From NCBI GenBank assembly GCA_039621445.1, contig CP154956.1, positions 18,891,285-18,955,284 on the forward strand: DNA of 64,000 nucleotides. Direction: 5' to 3'. Position 1 is the first letter of the stretch; every line of letters starts with the position of its first letter. Source of the stretch: Euglena gracilis (lineage: Eukaryota > Euglenida > Euglenophyceae > Euglenales). The position numbers and the translations under genes were made by a program. Shown in pieces: positions 1 through 11,104 of the stretch. The notes below the pieces were generated by a model that did not search any database, had not been told where the DNA came from, and saw only the letters and a program-made list of their open reading frames with translations.

Positions 1-45
1 CGGCGCATCTCGTCTTTAACCATTTTTGGGTCGGTGGACACAATG
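1..45. repeat. Terminal fragment of a TAGGCGGC-type (family A) element
   Basis: The window opens with CGGCGCATCTCG followed by a TTTAA stretch. This matches the inside of the terminal inverted repeat of the element at 19636-21263, which starts TAGGGCGGCGCATCTCGC. The outermost bases lie beyond the window edge. No matching right terminus was found nearby, so this is either a solo end or an element running leftwards. Confidence 0.55.
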
Positions 46-830
46 CCGGATTGTCGAAGAATTTCACTTTGGTGCGGGTGTTGTGCAAGAGCGTGGGCGA
101 GAGGGGAGCACGACTGAACGAAAGCCGGCTGAAATGCCCTTTTTGGCCCTGACTCGAATTTGGTGTGTTTTGGCGTTTTGCCGGAGCGCGCGGAAACAGG
201 ATGGGAGCTTTAGGAGAGGTACAACCGCGTCTGCAGGAGGGAATCCAGGGAAGGAGGGCGTGTACGGGTGTGTTGTGAAGGCCGGTGTAGGTGGTGGGAA
301 AGTGGTCCGAAGGGGAAGGGAAAGGTCGGGAGCATACCATTGCCTAAAGTGCTTCCGACTTTGTGTAATCACCAACGACGACCGCTTTGTGTAATCCACA
401 TCTTCTAGTAACTTGCAGCCTTTTGTGCAAGTTTAAGTGGCAAATTTATATTAGTTGTGGAAGGGCTCAACGGGGCGCAGGGGTTCAGAAATCGCTCTTT
501 TTTCAGGTCGCAAACATCAACACATGGGCTTGGGCACGCAAAACATTTTTTTTTTTTATTTTCTTGAAACCGGAAATGGAAATGACTGGCTAAATGAAAC
601 AATCAATAAATAATCATAAATAATTTATTATTATTCAGTAATGAATAGCAATAAAGGTTGGTGCTTTTTGTAACTCTGGAGGAACTGAAATTTTTTGATT
701 TTTTCGACTTTTTTGACCTGTTTTTGACCCAACATCAATGGGTTTTGGGCCCAAAATGTGGCGCACAAAGGGGGGTGGGAAAACACTCATTTCGGCGCTC
801 AAAAACAGTTTTTCTGGGTCTGGAGCAGGC
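46..830. other. No gene recognised
   Basis: Mixed-composition sequence, GC-rich to about 340 and AT-rich after about 540. The reading frames here have no recognisable domain, and no pair of good splice sites brackets any of them. The stretch near 600-660 is rich in AATAAT. Confidence 0.5.
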
Positions 831-1145
831 TTGTGCTTAGTCGGTGCCAACCCCCGGGGGGGGGGGGGGGTGGGTGCTAGGGGCAGGCACCCCATAGCAC
901 CCGATCCGACCCCCCCCCGGGGGGGGGGGTTAGGGTTTTGGGGGGTGCCTGCCCTATCAAGGCACCCCCCCCTCCGACCCCGGCGCGAAGGGGCCCGGGG
1001 GCCCGGAAAAGAGGCCGTTTTCAATGAAAATTTTCTGGGTCCGGCCCGGACCCCTCTCCCCCCCCCGGGGGGGGGGTGTGCCTGCTAGGGGCAGGCACCC
1101 TATAGCACCCACCCCCCCCCTCCCCCCCCCCCCCCGTGTTGGTAA
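830..1145. repeat. G/C-run dispersed repeat (family F)
   Basis: Long runs of G and C alternate with the words GGGGCAGGCACCCCATAGCAC and GGTGCCTGCC. The unit recurs at 1080-1130 in the same block and again near 25970-26125, 30240-30520, 31620-31830, 39120-39190 and 43860-44110. The G-run/C-run pairing could form strong hairpins. No coding signal. Confidence 0.6.
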
Positions 1146-1209
1146 AGCCACAAGCATGGTCTGGAGGCCAAAAAACATGGTTTTTTTGGCAAAAAAACAA
1201 AAAATTGAC

Positions 1210-2120
1210 TTTTTGACCCCAAGATGCCCGAAAACGGTCAAAACAAGGCCAAAATTTGTACAAAATGGCCAAAACAGGCCGAAAAATGACCGTAACTCGT
1301 GTTAGATGGTGAGTTGCGGGGAAATCAAACACTGTTAGATACGGCGTACCAAGGGCTTCAATTTAGGTCTCCGGACATTTCCTTTGATTACCCACCATTT
1401 TTGAGCAATTTTAGAAAAATTGGTTTTTTCCCAAACAGGGCGAAACGGCCAAGTTGCAAGCCTGCCGCGCTGTTTTGGGCCGTAAATCGGCCATATTTCG
1501 AGCCAGGTGCGGAGTTGTGGGGAAATCAAAATACCGCTCGATAGGGCGTTCCAAGGGCTTCAGTTTAGGTTTGATTTTGCTTCATTGTCGAGATATTTTG
1601 GAAAACATCGATTTTTTGACCCCGAAAACAGCCCCAGAAATGGCCAAAATCGGCCGAAAAATGGCCATAACTTGGGCTACACGAAGAGTTGGGGGAAAAG
1701 TAAACCATGGTTGGATAGGGCATACCAATGGCTTCATTTTTGCTCTTTTGCGCGGACTTTTCTTTTAATTTTGCTTAATTTTCAAAATATTTTTGAAAAA
1801 ATTTCAGTCAATTTTTTGACCGAAAAACGGCCCCGAAAACACCCCAAAATGGCCGTTTTAGGCCACAAGCACGACGGAACACGGGCCAGGCATGTCGGCA
1901 GCCAAAACGGCGGCGGTGGGTGATAGAGGGCCTCCGGGGGTACATTTCGTCAGACCGACATTTCCACGTTTTGATTTTTTGACCGATTTTTGGACCCCGA
2001 CGAAATGGCAGAGTCGGAAGGGGGGGACCCCTTCGCGCGCGTGAATAACTTGGGCCTGGCGGGGAGTTGGGGGTCAAACGGAGGTGATTTGGAAACTAGA
2101 AATCCAGTCGCTCGTGACTG
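1210..2120. repeat. Array of diverged ~180-bp units (family E)
   Basis: Successive units repeat the same order of words: a GGCCAAAA/GGCCGAAAAATGGCC block, a CATAACT-like box, a GGGGAAATCAAA box, then CCAAGGGCTTCA and a TTTTGACC box. Units begin near 1250, 1430, 1620 and 1810. The array ends in a segment around 2040-2120 (AATAACTTGGGCCTGG through AGAAATCCAGTCGCTCGTG) that recurs near 31110-31180 and, inverted, near 44500-44600. The same array appears in reverse complement at 44480-45720 and in part at 15830-16840. It has no coding potential that I can see. Confidence 0.7.
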
Positions 2121-2656
2121 AAAAAGAAAATTCTGGGAACGGAGCCGGGATCATGGTGATAATCCACCGGTTCCCGAGGTGGCCCCGACCCGGGGGGGGG
2201 GGGGGGGAGGGGGGCCGACCCCCCCTTTTCCCCAGGGGTAAGCTTCGCTCTTGCCCACAAAGGGATAAGAGCTCAGAGACCCCCCTTCAGACCAAGAGGG
2301 TTCCAAGAGTTTTTGGGTCCCCCAGGGAATCAAAAACAGAATTCTCCGGTGCAAAGCGCCGGAGAAGATGAAATTTTGGTGTGTTTTTGGCCGCTTTTTC
2401 AAAAGAACGTTCGCAGCATCCGTGAGAATTTGCCGTCGTAGAATGCAGGTTGCTTGCCTGTGGTGGCTGATGAAATGCTGTGCCGGGGTCCTTCAGCAAA
2501 AGCCTGATCAGGACACAAAATCAATCCTTAGGGTATTAAATGATCGGCGAGGAGGTGAGGGGGCTCGTCAGGACCCCGTACCCCTCTGAGGGGGGGGCAG
2601 AACCTCCCCCTGTGTAAGAATTTCGGGGCCTCAGAAAGGCTCAAAAATCGCCCGCA

Positions 2657-2672
2657 TGTGTGTGTGTGTGTG

Positions 2673-2748
<76 letters not shown>
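2657..2748. repeat. (TG)n microsatellite
   Basis: About 45 almost uninterrupted TG dinucleotides with one CG interruption. It ends about 33 bases before the splice acceptor at 2781, so in a transcript it would form the UG-rich tract upstream of that acceptor. Confidence 0.95.
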
Positions 2749-2749
<1 letters not shown>

Positions 2750-2781
2750 CCCGCCTCCCCCGCCCTTGTCCCTCCCCGCAG

Positions 2782-2924
2782 CCGTCGCCCAAGAGGTGAC
2801 CGCCGCCCACCGTGGCCTCTTCTCCGCCCCGCTGGGCCGGCTGCTGGAAGTGGACCCGGACGTGCGCATCAGCGCCACGGCCGTCCTCTCGATGCTACAG
2901 GACCTCCAGCCTGGCGGAGTTTGA
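2782..2924 (+). CDS. Exon for the C-terminal end of a kinase-like domain (upstream paralogue)
   Basis: After a CCCCGCAG acceptor the frame (two leading bases, then GTC GCC CAA) reads through EVTAAHRGLFSAPLGRLL and DPDVRISATAVLSMLQDL to a TGA at 2922-2924. The 'LL.xDPDxRIS' segment followed by a helix is the usual alpha-H/alpha-I end of a protein kinase domain. It parallels exons 30661-30727 and 31299-31388 of the downstream gene, and the acceptor phase is the same as at 30661. Unlike that gene, the segment is uninterrupted here. Third codon positions are almost all G or C. No further exons of this copy could be placed with confidence, so it may be the last exon of an upstream gene or a partial duplicate. 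Whether TGA is the true stop or a weak GTTTGA donor at 2919 is used is not settled. Confidence 0.6.
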
Positions 2925-3452
2925 GTTTTACGGCGTGGCCGACCCGCACCCTGGGGGGGGGGGGGTCCGGCCACCTCCACGTACACAGACAAAAAAGGGC
3001 CAGAGGCGAAAAACAGCGCCAGGCCAGAAGAAGGGATAAAGGGTACCAAACAAACAGCCACAGTGCACACAGAGGGGGGAGCTGCCTGGACAGGCTCACC
3101 TGGGGAGGGGGGTGTTGGGTAAAAGTTTCTGGGAACTCGGCTGATGCACTCCTGCGCCATCCCATGCCGTGGTGCTGGAAGCCCTGAAAGAGCCCGTTTG
3201 GGGGACAAAGTTCTGCCCGCGGCCACAAATGGGTGACCCCAGGGGGTGGCAGCCCCTCGCCAGGTGCCCCCAGGCCCCCAACCGGGTTGGTAGAGCGCCG
3301 CCTGCCTCCAACCCCCAGCGGCGCCCTCGTTTGCTGCGCTGCTGTGCTGGTAGGCCACCCCAGCTGACCCACCCCTCCCTTTACCTACCGCCAACCCCCT
3401 TCGCCGGGGGTCGGCGGTAACTTAAAAAATAAATAGGTAGAATGTGAGAAAG
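2925..3452. other. No gene recognised
   Basis: GC-rich intergenic or intronic sequence with a G run near 2953-2965 and a CGCCGGGGGTCGGCGG inverted word near 3402-3417. The long minus-strand frame across it is largely an antisense reading of the TG tract and the exon at 2782. Confidence 0.4.
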
Positions 3453-3950
3453 CAGGGGGGGGGGAGAAAATTGCACCGTGCAATTTTTGCAATTTTGTGC
3501 AATTTTCGATTTTCCTGAAGTGTGCATTTGCTTTGCACTTTTTGTGCAATTGATTGCACCGTAGTGAAAATTTCCGTCTGTTTATTGTTGGTTTACTCAG
3601 TGTGAAAGCCCAATAGGCCAATCGGCAAAAGAGCAATGGAGGTTCTACAAACAGGTTCGTATTTTGTGCCTTGGTAATTTGACCAACCTTGAGCATGACA
3701 TCTCTAAGTATGAAATGTTGTGTCTTCCGCTGGATGATGAACAAATTCAGGATGAATGGCATAAGTATTGCCATGGCTGATTGTGTTCCAACTTTTTGGG
3801 CGAACGGACCGGGTAAATTGTCAGAATATGCAGCTTTTTCTGGTTTCTGGTATGGCTTTTCTAGTATGTGCAATTTTGTGCAATTTTGTGCAATTTTTTT
3901 TGCATTGCAATTTTTGACCCCCCCGATGTGCAATTTCTCCCCCCCCCCTG
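3453..3950. mobile_element. Non-autonomous DNA element, CAGGG ends, 7-bp duplication (family B)
   Basis: The left end is CAGGGGGGGGGG then AGAAAATTGCACCG. The right end is its inverse (GTGCAATTTCTCC, C run, CTG). The direct repeat GAGAAAG lies immediately outside both ends (3446-3452 and 3951-3957), which is what a 7-bp target-site duplication looks like. Internally the element carries many copies of TGCAATTT near both ends. The interior (about 3560-3860) shows no transposase reading frame, so it would depend on enzymes supplied elsewhere. Confidence 0.8.
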
Positions 3951-4298
3951 GAGAAAGCTTTGGTACCTGTCCAGGCACTTGGCCGAAAATGGAAAAAAAA
4001 TTCAGCAACGGAATCGAGGTTTTTTGAAAACGTTTGTGAATTTTTTGAATGTTTTTACAAGATTCTCAGTTTGTCCTGCCAAACAGTGTCCAGTATGCAT
4101 TACCAACTTCCTTGTGCAGTCACCTTTTTCGGTCACCATGCCTGTCCCTGGTGTGCACAGTGCGAAATGGGTTATTTGGGCAAGAGCCGAGGGCTTCGAC
4201 GAAGTCTCTGAAAGTTGCGGTGACAAAGTTCAATGAGCCCGATGAGGGAGAGCATGTGAAGCCCCTTCTTCCACTAAAACTGAATTAATTATTTCATT

Positions 4299-4436
4299 TT
4301 CAGGTGTATTGCACGCTTTGTGCAAAGTTGATGGGGGCCAATAGTGCCACCATCAAACAGTATTGTCTGGGGAATCAAGGGGGAGAGAAATATTTTTGTA
4401 AAAGCATCCACGCCATGAGGATAGATGAGAGAAAGG
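4299..4436 (+). pseudogene. Possible zinc-finger (BED-like) fragment
   Basis: After a TTTTCAG acceptor-like site the frame reads VYCTLCAKLMGANSATIK, then QYCLGN, KYFCKSIHAM. The C-x2-C start followed by later Cys and His residues vaguely resembles a BED finger, a domain common at the N-terminus of hAT transposases. Base composition is not that of the host exons. The frame runs into the family C element at 4434. The resemblance is weak and rests on spacing alone, so it may be chance. Confidence 0.2.
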
Positions 4437-4793
4437 CTACCCCCCCCCCTATGTCCAACGACCCCCCTATGTCCAATGACCACCCCCCCGGTCAGAGGAC
4501 ACTTTTTCGGAGGTTTGACCCAATTTTTGGTCCCGGCGTGAAGCGCCGGGACGAAAAATTTTGCTCAAAAATTGGCCAAATATTTGGCCAAAATGCCATT
4601 TTTGACACTTTTTGGACAAAAATTTGTCAAAATTGCCCAAAATTTTCGGCGCGAAGCGCCGGAAGGGAAAATTTGGGCATTTTTGGGTGGGTAGGGACCC
4701 GGGTACCCACCAACTTTCTTTTGACCCCATGTCCAACGACCACCCCCCCGGTCAGAGGACAGAGGTTACCGGTCATTGGACATAGGGGGTAAG
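4434..4793. mobile_element. Element with TTACCCCC-type ends (family C)
   Basis: The left end reads CTACCCCCCCCCC then TATGTCCAACGACC. The right end is the inverse (GGTCATTGGACATA, G run, TAAGG). The word ATGTCCAACGACC or a close variant occurs at both ends and again at 4725-4745. The middle holds two GGCG(C/T)GAAGCGCC hairpins (about 4533-4550 and 4649-4662) surrounded by AAAATTT words. No coding sequence is visible. The architecture matches the element at 38428-38893, whose internal motif is different. Confidence 0.65.
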
Positions 4794-5218
4794 GCATTGG
4801 CCATCGCACAAACCCAGCCTCCAATTTCTTCAGCGCCACCCGTCATCGTGGCCATGGTACCATGTGCCAACCACTCGCATGAACATGAAACTACCCAAGA
4901 GACTCCGTCTAAAATGATGAAAGTGGAGAAGAGCCTCTCTGGTTGGATAACCAAGGGGGAAAACCCGTGTTGATGGGCAGGGAAATTAATTCCTCCAAAG
5001 ATTTTACTCAATAGTTTCCGAAATGCTTTCTATCTGGGTTTTCTGGGGTGACCAATTTAAACAAAGCCAAATCTTAGATCAAAATGTTGTTTCCTGGGCT
5101 CCATTCTGGAGTTTGTCAGAAGTTCTGGAGGATCCGGTGGGGAAAAAATATATTTATACTAATTCATTGGTGGTGTGTTTGCCACGCATATTTTACACAT
5201 ATATTTTTTTCTGTGTTT
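4794..5218. other. No gene recognised
   Basis: A 65-codon frame at 4776-4973 has amino-acid-like composition (SSAPPVIVAMV, ETTQETPSKMM, KSLSGWI), but it starts inside the family C repeat and has neither a recognisable domain nor host codon usage. The rest is AT-rich. Confidence 0.4.
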
Positions 5219-5345
5219 TGTATGTATGTGTGTATGTATGTATGTATGTATGTATGTATGTATGTATGTATGTATGTATGTATGTATGTATGTATGTATG
5301 TATGTATGTATGTATGTATGTATGTATGTATCTATGTATATATGT
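5219..5345. repeat. (TATG)n microsatellite
   Basis: About 28 tandem TATG tetranucleotides with a few substitutions at the 3' end. The open frames through it are artefacts of a repeat unit without stops. Confidence 0.95.
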
Positions 5346-5387
5346 ATCTATGTATGTGTGTGCGTGTATATACAGATATGTATGCAT

Positions 5388-6669
5388 CAGAGAGGGGCAA
5401 AATATGCACCGTGCAGTTTTTGCAGTTTTTTTGCAGTTTTCACATTTTCGGTTTTTTGCAGTTTTTTGCAGTTTTTTGCAGCTTTTTTTCTGAAAAAAAC
5501 TGCACACGTGCAGTTTTTTGCTGTTTTTTTTTTGATTTCAGTTTTGAGGAAACCTGAGGTGCTCATTTTTTGGTGCTCTGCGTCTTGTTACGCTGGATTG
5601 TGTTGTTTGATGGGTGTTTCTCAAGAAAAAGTCTCTCTCAAAAAATCTCTTCATGAGTTGTGTTGTCTACAGTAATCCCACCAGTTGTCTTGCCCCCAAC
5701 TGTTTTGCCAACTGCCTTGCCTCTCGACACAACAGAAATTGTTGTAGCCACCATTCCAAAAAAACAGATTGTTTCGGTGACAACGCCACAATTTCTCCCC
5801 AACCAAAATCGCTCCATCTCCAACTTGTGCATGTGGTGACAGATGTCACGATGCTTATTTTGGCAATCGTCATTTGCACACTCCTGAGCAGATTCAATTA
5901 TTTTGGGATTCCTGGGGACCAAATCCAAAAACTGTTTATTTTTTGTGCAAAATTTTGTTGAAGTTTGTTGAATTTTAGTTGAAGTTGGATTTTGTTAGAT
6001 TCGTGGAGACACAAGGAGCACGAGCTCCTGTAGAAGATTGGGCCTTGTCCCAAGCATTTTGGCCAAATATCCCACAAGCCAATTGCAAGAAATTCCCAGA
6101 CCATTTGGCCATCCCCTAAAGACAGTATTCAAAGTTTGTGATGGTTGTTGTAGATTTTTTTAGTTTTGTAGATTTTTTGCATTGTGACATGGGTGAAGTT
6201 CACCAGGTGATGGACCGAAAATTCCAAAACTGAACATCCCATGCAAGAATTAAAAGCATAGAAACTTTCTGCATATGGGTATGTGCATTTTTTCCATATT
6301 TAGCTGTTTGGCACCTCCGTGGGCATGGCCGTCACAAGCTTTGGTGCAGGAAAACCAATGTGAACCAGCATCCAAACCAAACACGTGACTTGTGTTTCAG
6401 TGCATGAAAACCCATGTACAGTGTACCTTGATTGATTGCTTTCATTTTTATTGTCATCAGCTCCAAAGTTGTTCAAAAGTTAGGTGAATTGGGGCGTTCT
6501 CGTGTGATTACAATTTACATTGTTTTGCATATGCACACCATTTCAGCTTGTTTATTGTTATTTTTGTTGATGTGTAGTTTTTTGCAGTTTTTTGCAGTTT
6601 TTTGCAGTTTTTTGCAGTTTTTTGCAGTGCAGTTTTTGACCTGCCTGTGTGCAGTTTTTGCCCCCCCTG
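5388..6669. mobile_element. Probable family B element with TGCAGTTTTT arrays
   Basis: The left end is CAGAGAGGGGCAAAATATGCAC. The right end is the inverse of CAGGGGGGGCAAAAACTGCAC. TGCAGTTTTT-type words are arrayed just inside both ends (about 5415-5530 and 6575-6660). This is the same plan as 3453-3950 but with TGCAGTTTT in place of TGCAATTT. The flanks lie in TATG/ATAC microsatellite sequence and give no clear 7-bp duplication. The 1.0-kb interior (5540-6560) has no recognisable protein. A minus-strand frame near 5638-5928 is the longest there and is not identified. Confidence 0.6.
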
Positions 6670-6704
6670 ATACATACATGTACATACACATGTGCATGCG
6701 CCCA

Positions 6705-6722
6705 TACACACACACACACACA

Positions 6723-6818
<96 letters not shown>
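6705..6818. repeat. (CA)n(TG)n microsatellite
   Basis: A short CA run becomes about 46 TG repeats and ends 7 bases before the AG of the acceptor at 6824-6825. The CA/TG junction is self-complementary and could fold. Confidence 0.95.
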
Positions 6819-6819
<1 letters not shown>

Positions 6820-6825
6820 CTGCAG

Positions 6826-6980
6826 GGATACCCTTCCCACAAGATTTCCTGCCCTCCTCTGCCCCTCCTTTCCGCTCCCCATTTGGTTCCGCCTCAGGCC
6901 ACGCCGCCGTTCCCCCTCCGACAGCCCTCCCCCCCTCTGACGCAGCAGTCCTCACCCACCGCTGCCGGGGGACGACCGCC
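6826..6980 (+). CDS. Candidate proline-rich exon
   Basis: Bounded by CTGCAG and a consensus GTAAGT donor at 6981. The open frame (two leading bases, then ATA CCC) reads IPFPQDFLPSSAPPFRSPFG, then AVPPPTALPPSDAAVLTHR, ending in phase 0. It is rich in Pro, Ser and Ala with GC-rich third positions, like the linker exons of the downstream gene. No domain is recognisable. The position, about 4 kb downstream of the kinase-end exon at 2782, parallels the kinase-then-proline order of the main gene. Lack of homology evidence keeps confidence moderate. Confidence 0.4.
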
Positions 6981-7129
6981 GTAAGTTGCTTTGCGGACGC
7001 GACGCACCGCAGCTTACGCCGCCGCCCAGCCTTTTCCTGCCCGGAACGCGGCTTCCAGGCGAGGACCCCTTTTTCGGAATTCTTGGAATTCTCGGGATTC
7101 TTGGAATGGCCCAGTGATATTCTCTTCAA

Positions 7130-7370
7130 AGGACCAGGCTTGTCAGGTCACATCCCTCGGGGGGGGGGGGGGTGCTACTGCCAGACTGGGTAGGGCACTT
7201 TGGATCCCCTGGTCGGGTTTTGGGTGGGTAGTGCATGGCACACTCCCTGGCGCCAGGGGCCCGAAAATGGTCATTTTTAAAGGAAAAATGGCTTGGTTGG
7301 CAGGCTCCGGGCCCCGAAACCGACTCTGGGGGTTGCCTGCTGTGCCACCCCCCCCCGAGAAGAAGAAGAA
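7130..7370. repeat. G/C-run dispersed repeat (family F)
   Basis: A G run at 7159-7171, then TGGCGCCAGGGGCCCGAAAATGG-type sequence and a C run at 7349-7357. The words GCCCGAAAATGGNCATTTT and GGTCGGCAGGC-like sequence also occur at 25980-26050, 43945-44010 and (inverted) 63540-63650. No coding signal. Confidence 0.55.
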
Positions 7371-9750
7371 AAGAAGCCTGCAAAGCACATAAGCCAGGGT
7401 GAATTATCAAAAAAGCGAGCCATTGCCGTCAATTGTTTTTCCAGAGAAAGTCCTCGACAATTTTGGCCCGACTACCAGAACCATCTTCTCGCACCAGGGG
7501 GGGGGGACTTGGACGGGAAAGGTTGTCGTGGCAAAAGTTCGGGACAAAATTTTGTCCTGGACTTTTACCGCCATTTTTTTTGGATCCGTCCAGGATTTTC
7601 AGCGGCAATTTTAAGAAAAATACAATTTCCTCCAGTGAACGCCGAAGATTTTCTTCGGCGCTTCACGCCGATTTTTGGAGTATATTTTTGTTCCAAATCT
7701 CTTCATTAAAATTTAGCTATCTTTCTAAATGCAAGAATGTGCCCCCCCCCCCCCAATGGCCTCATCCCCCTCCCTCGATCTCCAAGCAGGCTTTTTCCAA
7801 CCGTCCTCGTCCCCATTGTGTCCGTGGGGGAAAGGCTGCACCTCTGCCCCCGCCCCCCGCTGCTCTGCTCTGCTGTGTTTGACACTGTTTCTTCCCCTGT
7901 TGCAACAGCCGTCCCACGCACATGCACGCACACACATACGCAAATCCTGCCTGTGGCGACTGTCAAAACCCTGCAGCCATGGTTGGAAATGTCGCTCGCT
8001 GATTGGCCCCACATTTTCACGTCGTCATTTTCTCTGTGGTTGAAAACGAGCTCCATTTGTGCCTGCACACCATTCCCAATATCCCAAGTTTACCGTCATT
8101 CAGTCACTGGCGGACGACAGCCGCCACCTTCCGTCCCAGGGGGTGGGGTACAATTTTGTTTTCACACCTCGTGACTGCCTGTTGGGCATGCTCCCTGGCT
8201 CGGCGTTCGCCGTAGGCTCATCACCCTTACCGCTCCCCTCCGACCGCCCGGCCCTCCGCATTTTGCCCCCCTCCTCAATCGCTGCCTTCCCTCCCACCTC
8301 CACCCTCCCTTCCTCACCCTCCCCCCCCCCCCCCCCCATGGGAAAGGGGGGAAAAATTCCAAATGACCGAAAACCACCAAACTGACCAAATTTCCCTTGG
8401 AATGCAGAGTGGCCGATCCCCGGAGGGTGACTGACTGGTTTTTGGAAAAACCGGACATGACCCCCCTCCACAGGTCGCCTGGAAATTGTATGATCCCAAA
8501 ATGCTGTGGCAAAATTGGTTACCAGAGCGCAAGGTAACCTGAAAGACAGGATTCTTTTGTTCTCCCTTGTGTGCAGTTGAGCCCCTCAATATTTCCCCCA
8601 ATGCGAACTGGTTACACGTTGGCCCTGCAGTGTCCTGCAATGCATTTATCTTGCTCTGCACGATTTATGTTTGCGATCCAATGTCTCGGGCTTGATTATT
8701 TGCGCAAAGCAATTGTTGAGGCAACCTCTGCTCTCCCTGTTCTCTTTGCAACTGACCGCGGGATTGCCGGCCGTTTTTTTTTCCCATTCGGCCTCAGTTT
8801 CGCACCGTGTTTTTGCCAATGAAACAGCCTACATCCTATTGCCCCTGTCATCAAAATCCAACATTGAGAGCAGTTCATCGAAGTTTGTCACAATATAATT
8901 ATTTGTTGAGGGACCGTGTCCCCCAAAAAATTAAAATCAACCCCCTCTGGGATTGTCATTTTGCCTAACGTTGCCTCGATCAGTGTTGTGTTGCTACAAA
9001 AGATGCATTACCGAAATTCATACATTGTCAAGATAGCCACCAGGGCTTCAGTCAATGACTCCCTGCCCTGGGAAGAGGGAGTCAGCTCAAAGGCTGGATC
9101 ATTTGAGCTATCTGGAAAGAAGGCTGCTGATCTCCCTCCGGGTTAGAGGTCCCCTGCTGAACCTGAACTTGATTTGGGGGGGGGGGCGAACCGGACCTGG
9201 TTTCCTCCAAAATGCACAAACCGCCAAAGAAACAACTTATGCACATCATCATTTTGAAGCCTGACATCCTGAGGCAGGCAGGCCACGTACAATGTCCCCC
9301 CCACGCCATTGGCCTGGGGCGCAAAATCCAGAACTGTTGAAATGAAATGCCCTTTGCTTGGCAGGAGTAAGAAGTTGTTTATTGGGGATGGGGAGGGTGA
9401 GGGGACTTGGAGAAAGGCTGCTGGCTGGCTACCGAGGGGGGTCCTCCTCGGCCAGGTCTGCATATTCACTGGAATGCAGCTGAATGTCCCTAAGGGAGAA
9501 TTCAAGTTTACGTCATATCTGTCCAAGTTTCCAGTGGTTGCATTGGACACAGGGTGAAGCAACTCATCTTTTGTTCTCTTGCGTGTCTCCTCTCCGCCCT
9601 CCCTGCAGAGGTTTTTTTTCAGGTTGTTGTTCCTGGGGAGTCCGGCCCACCCCCCCCCCATCGAACTTCCCAGGGGATGGGGGTCGGGCCGAGCAGCGAT
9701 CCCCGGAGGGGGATCTTCCTCTGTTCTACATTTTTTTGGACCACAAAATA
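7370..9750. other. No gene recognised
   Basis: Intergenic or intronic sequence with isolated G runs (7498-7507, 9176-9186) and C runs (7742-7754, 8322-8337). Around 7644-7675 an inverted CGCCGAAGATTTTCTTCGGCG word followed by GCGCTTCACGCCG resembles the family F hairpin core. A C/T-rich stretch at 8215-8330 stays open in two frames but has no domain or paired splice sites. Nothing supports a gene. Confidence 0.45.
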
Positions 9751-9756
9751 ATTCTG

Positions 9757-9758
9757 TG

Positions 9759-9798
<40 letters not shown>

Positions 9799-9856
9799 CG
9801 TGCGTGCGTGTGTGCATGCGTGCGTGGGTGGGTGGGTGGGTGCGTGTGTGTGCAGG
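9757..9856. repeat. (TG)n microsatellite with TGCG and GGGT variants
   Basis: TG dinucleotides degrade into TGCGTGCG and GGGTGGGT tetramers. Another shorter TG tract follows at 10298-10345. The overlapping HTHT or VCVC open frames have no coding meaning. Confidence 0.9.
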
Positions 9857-10295
9857 ATTGTATGGGAAGCTCCGCAGCCATGAGGTCGGTGGCAGGAGGG
9901 GTCACCCCCCTGGGGGGGTAGGGTGGTAGGGAGTCCCCCACACCTCTCCCCCCTAGTTGCAGGGGGGGGGGGGTAGTCCCCACCCCCCCCCCCTCCCCTG
10001 CGGGGGGGGAAAAAAAAATCTGCCGGGGCCCGGGGGCGGGGCCACGACAGGGAGGGGACCAATACAGGCCAGTCAATGACTCCCGGGGGGGGGGGGGTCA
10101 ATGGTTCTACAACAACAGCCCAGAGGGGCCAACGGATTTGGAGGGGCTGGGTGCTGCATATCGGGGGCAAAGCTGGGTGGAAGGAAACTCCAGGCCTCTC
10201 CCCGCCCAGCTTCCGATTTAACCCCGCAAGGTTTCTTGTGCCTTTCATGGCAGGGAAGCCACTTCTCCAATGGGGTCCATGCAAGCTGGCCATCC

Positions 10296-10333
<38 letters not shown>

Positions 10334-10600
10334 TGTGTGTATATGTTGGTGGGTATGTCCATACACAGGCGGGTGGGTGGGTGGGAAGCTGGATAATATA
10401 CAGGGTATTTTTAGGGAGGCTGGCTGCAAGTGGAAATCACCTCGTGCAGAAGTTGTTGATCGAATTGAAGAAAATAATGCATCCCTTGTGCAGCTCGTGT
10501 GACACCTCGTGCACCTCATGCGCCAAACGTTGCACGCCATGAATCATCCCTTCCACCCCGTGTGCCGATCTCTGTTTTGATGTCATATATTTCTGTCAAT
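9857..10600. other. No gene recognised; G/C runs and a short TG tract
   Basis: Contains G and C runs at 9905-10010 and 10083-10097 and a TG tract at 10298-10345. A repeated GCAGCTCGTG / CACCTCGTGCACCTCATG motif lies at about 10490-10530. No domain seen. Confidence 0.4.
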
Positions 10601-10830
10601 TCCAATTTTGACTTTTTGAGTGGTCTTTTGGTGGGTTAAATATCCGACAATATTTTATTCGGTATTTTATGAAAATAATTGCAATAAATAAACGTATTTG
10701 TTTCATAAACATAACATTTTTGTATCACATATAAATATAACGTTTTCATAAATAATTTTGATAAAATAAATATACTTGTTAGAAATAATTCTAATAAGAA
10801 CAGTATTTTATTGTAATTGTTAAGATATGT
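10600..10830. other. AT-rich block
   Basis: About 230 bases of AT-rich sequence with many AATAAA-like and ATAAAT words (for example 10683-10690 and 10750-10775). It could hold a polyadenylation signal of an upstream transcript, but no gene end can be tied to it. Confidence 0.3.
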
Positions 10831-10849
10831 ATATGCCACACCCCATGTG

Positions 10850-11104
10850 TCGGTTGGTTGCCGGTGGTTGAGGACCACCCGCAAAGATTTGTGGCATACT
10901 GCTGTGCTGTATCGGGAAGCAAGGCGGTTGGCTTTGGCACGGCATCGGCCCCCCAATCAGTGTCTGCGGCCCACAACGTGGCTGTGGCCGCGGTCCGTCA
11001 TCGCTGGGAGGCCAGCGCTGCCCTCGGTCTTCCCCGCCTCGGAGCAGGGATCACGCCAAGGTCACTCCGGGTCACACCAAGGTCACGGCCGAGCCGGTTG
11101 ACAG
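10850..11104 (+). CDS. Weak candidate exon
   Basis: An open frame reads PVVEDHPQRFVAYCCAVSG, AVGFGTASAPQSVSAAHNVA, AVRHRWEASAALGLPRLG. It reaches a CAG|GTAGCT donor at 11104. The composition is plausible for protein and GC-richer than the surroundings. The acceptor is not clear and no family is recognised. The repeated GGTCAC words at 11059-11090 could instead mark low-complexity DNA. Confidence 0.22.

Noticed and set aside
3385-4008. Minus-strand frame of 207 codons
   Set aside because: It spans the family B element at 3453-3950, and its sequence reflects TGCAATTT arrays rather than a protein.
9143-9817. Minus-strand frames of about 220-250 codons near 9.1-10.4 kb
   Set aside because: They run through TG tracts and G/C runs, with His-Thr and Pro repeats and no domain or splice sites.
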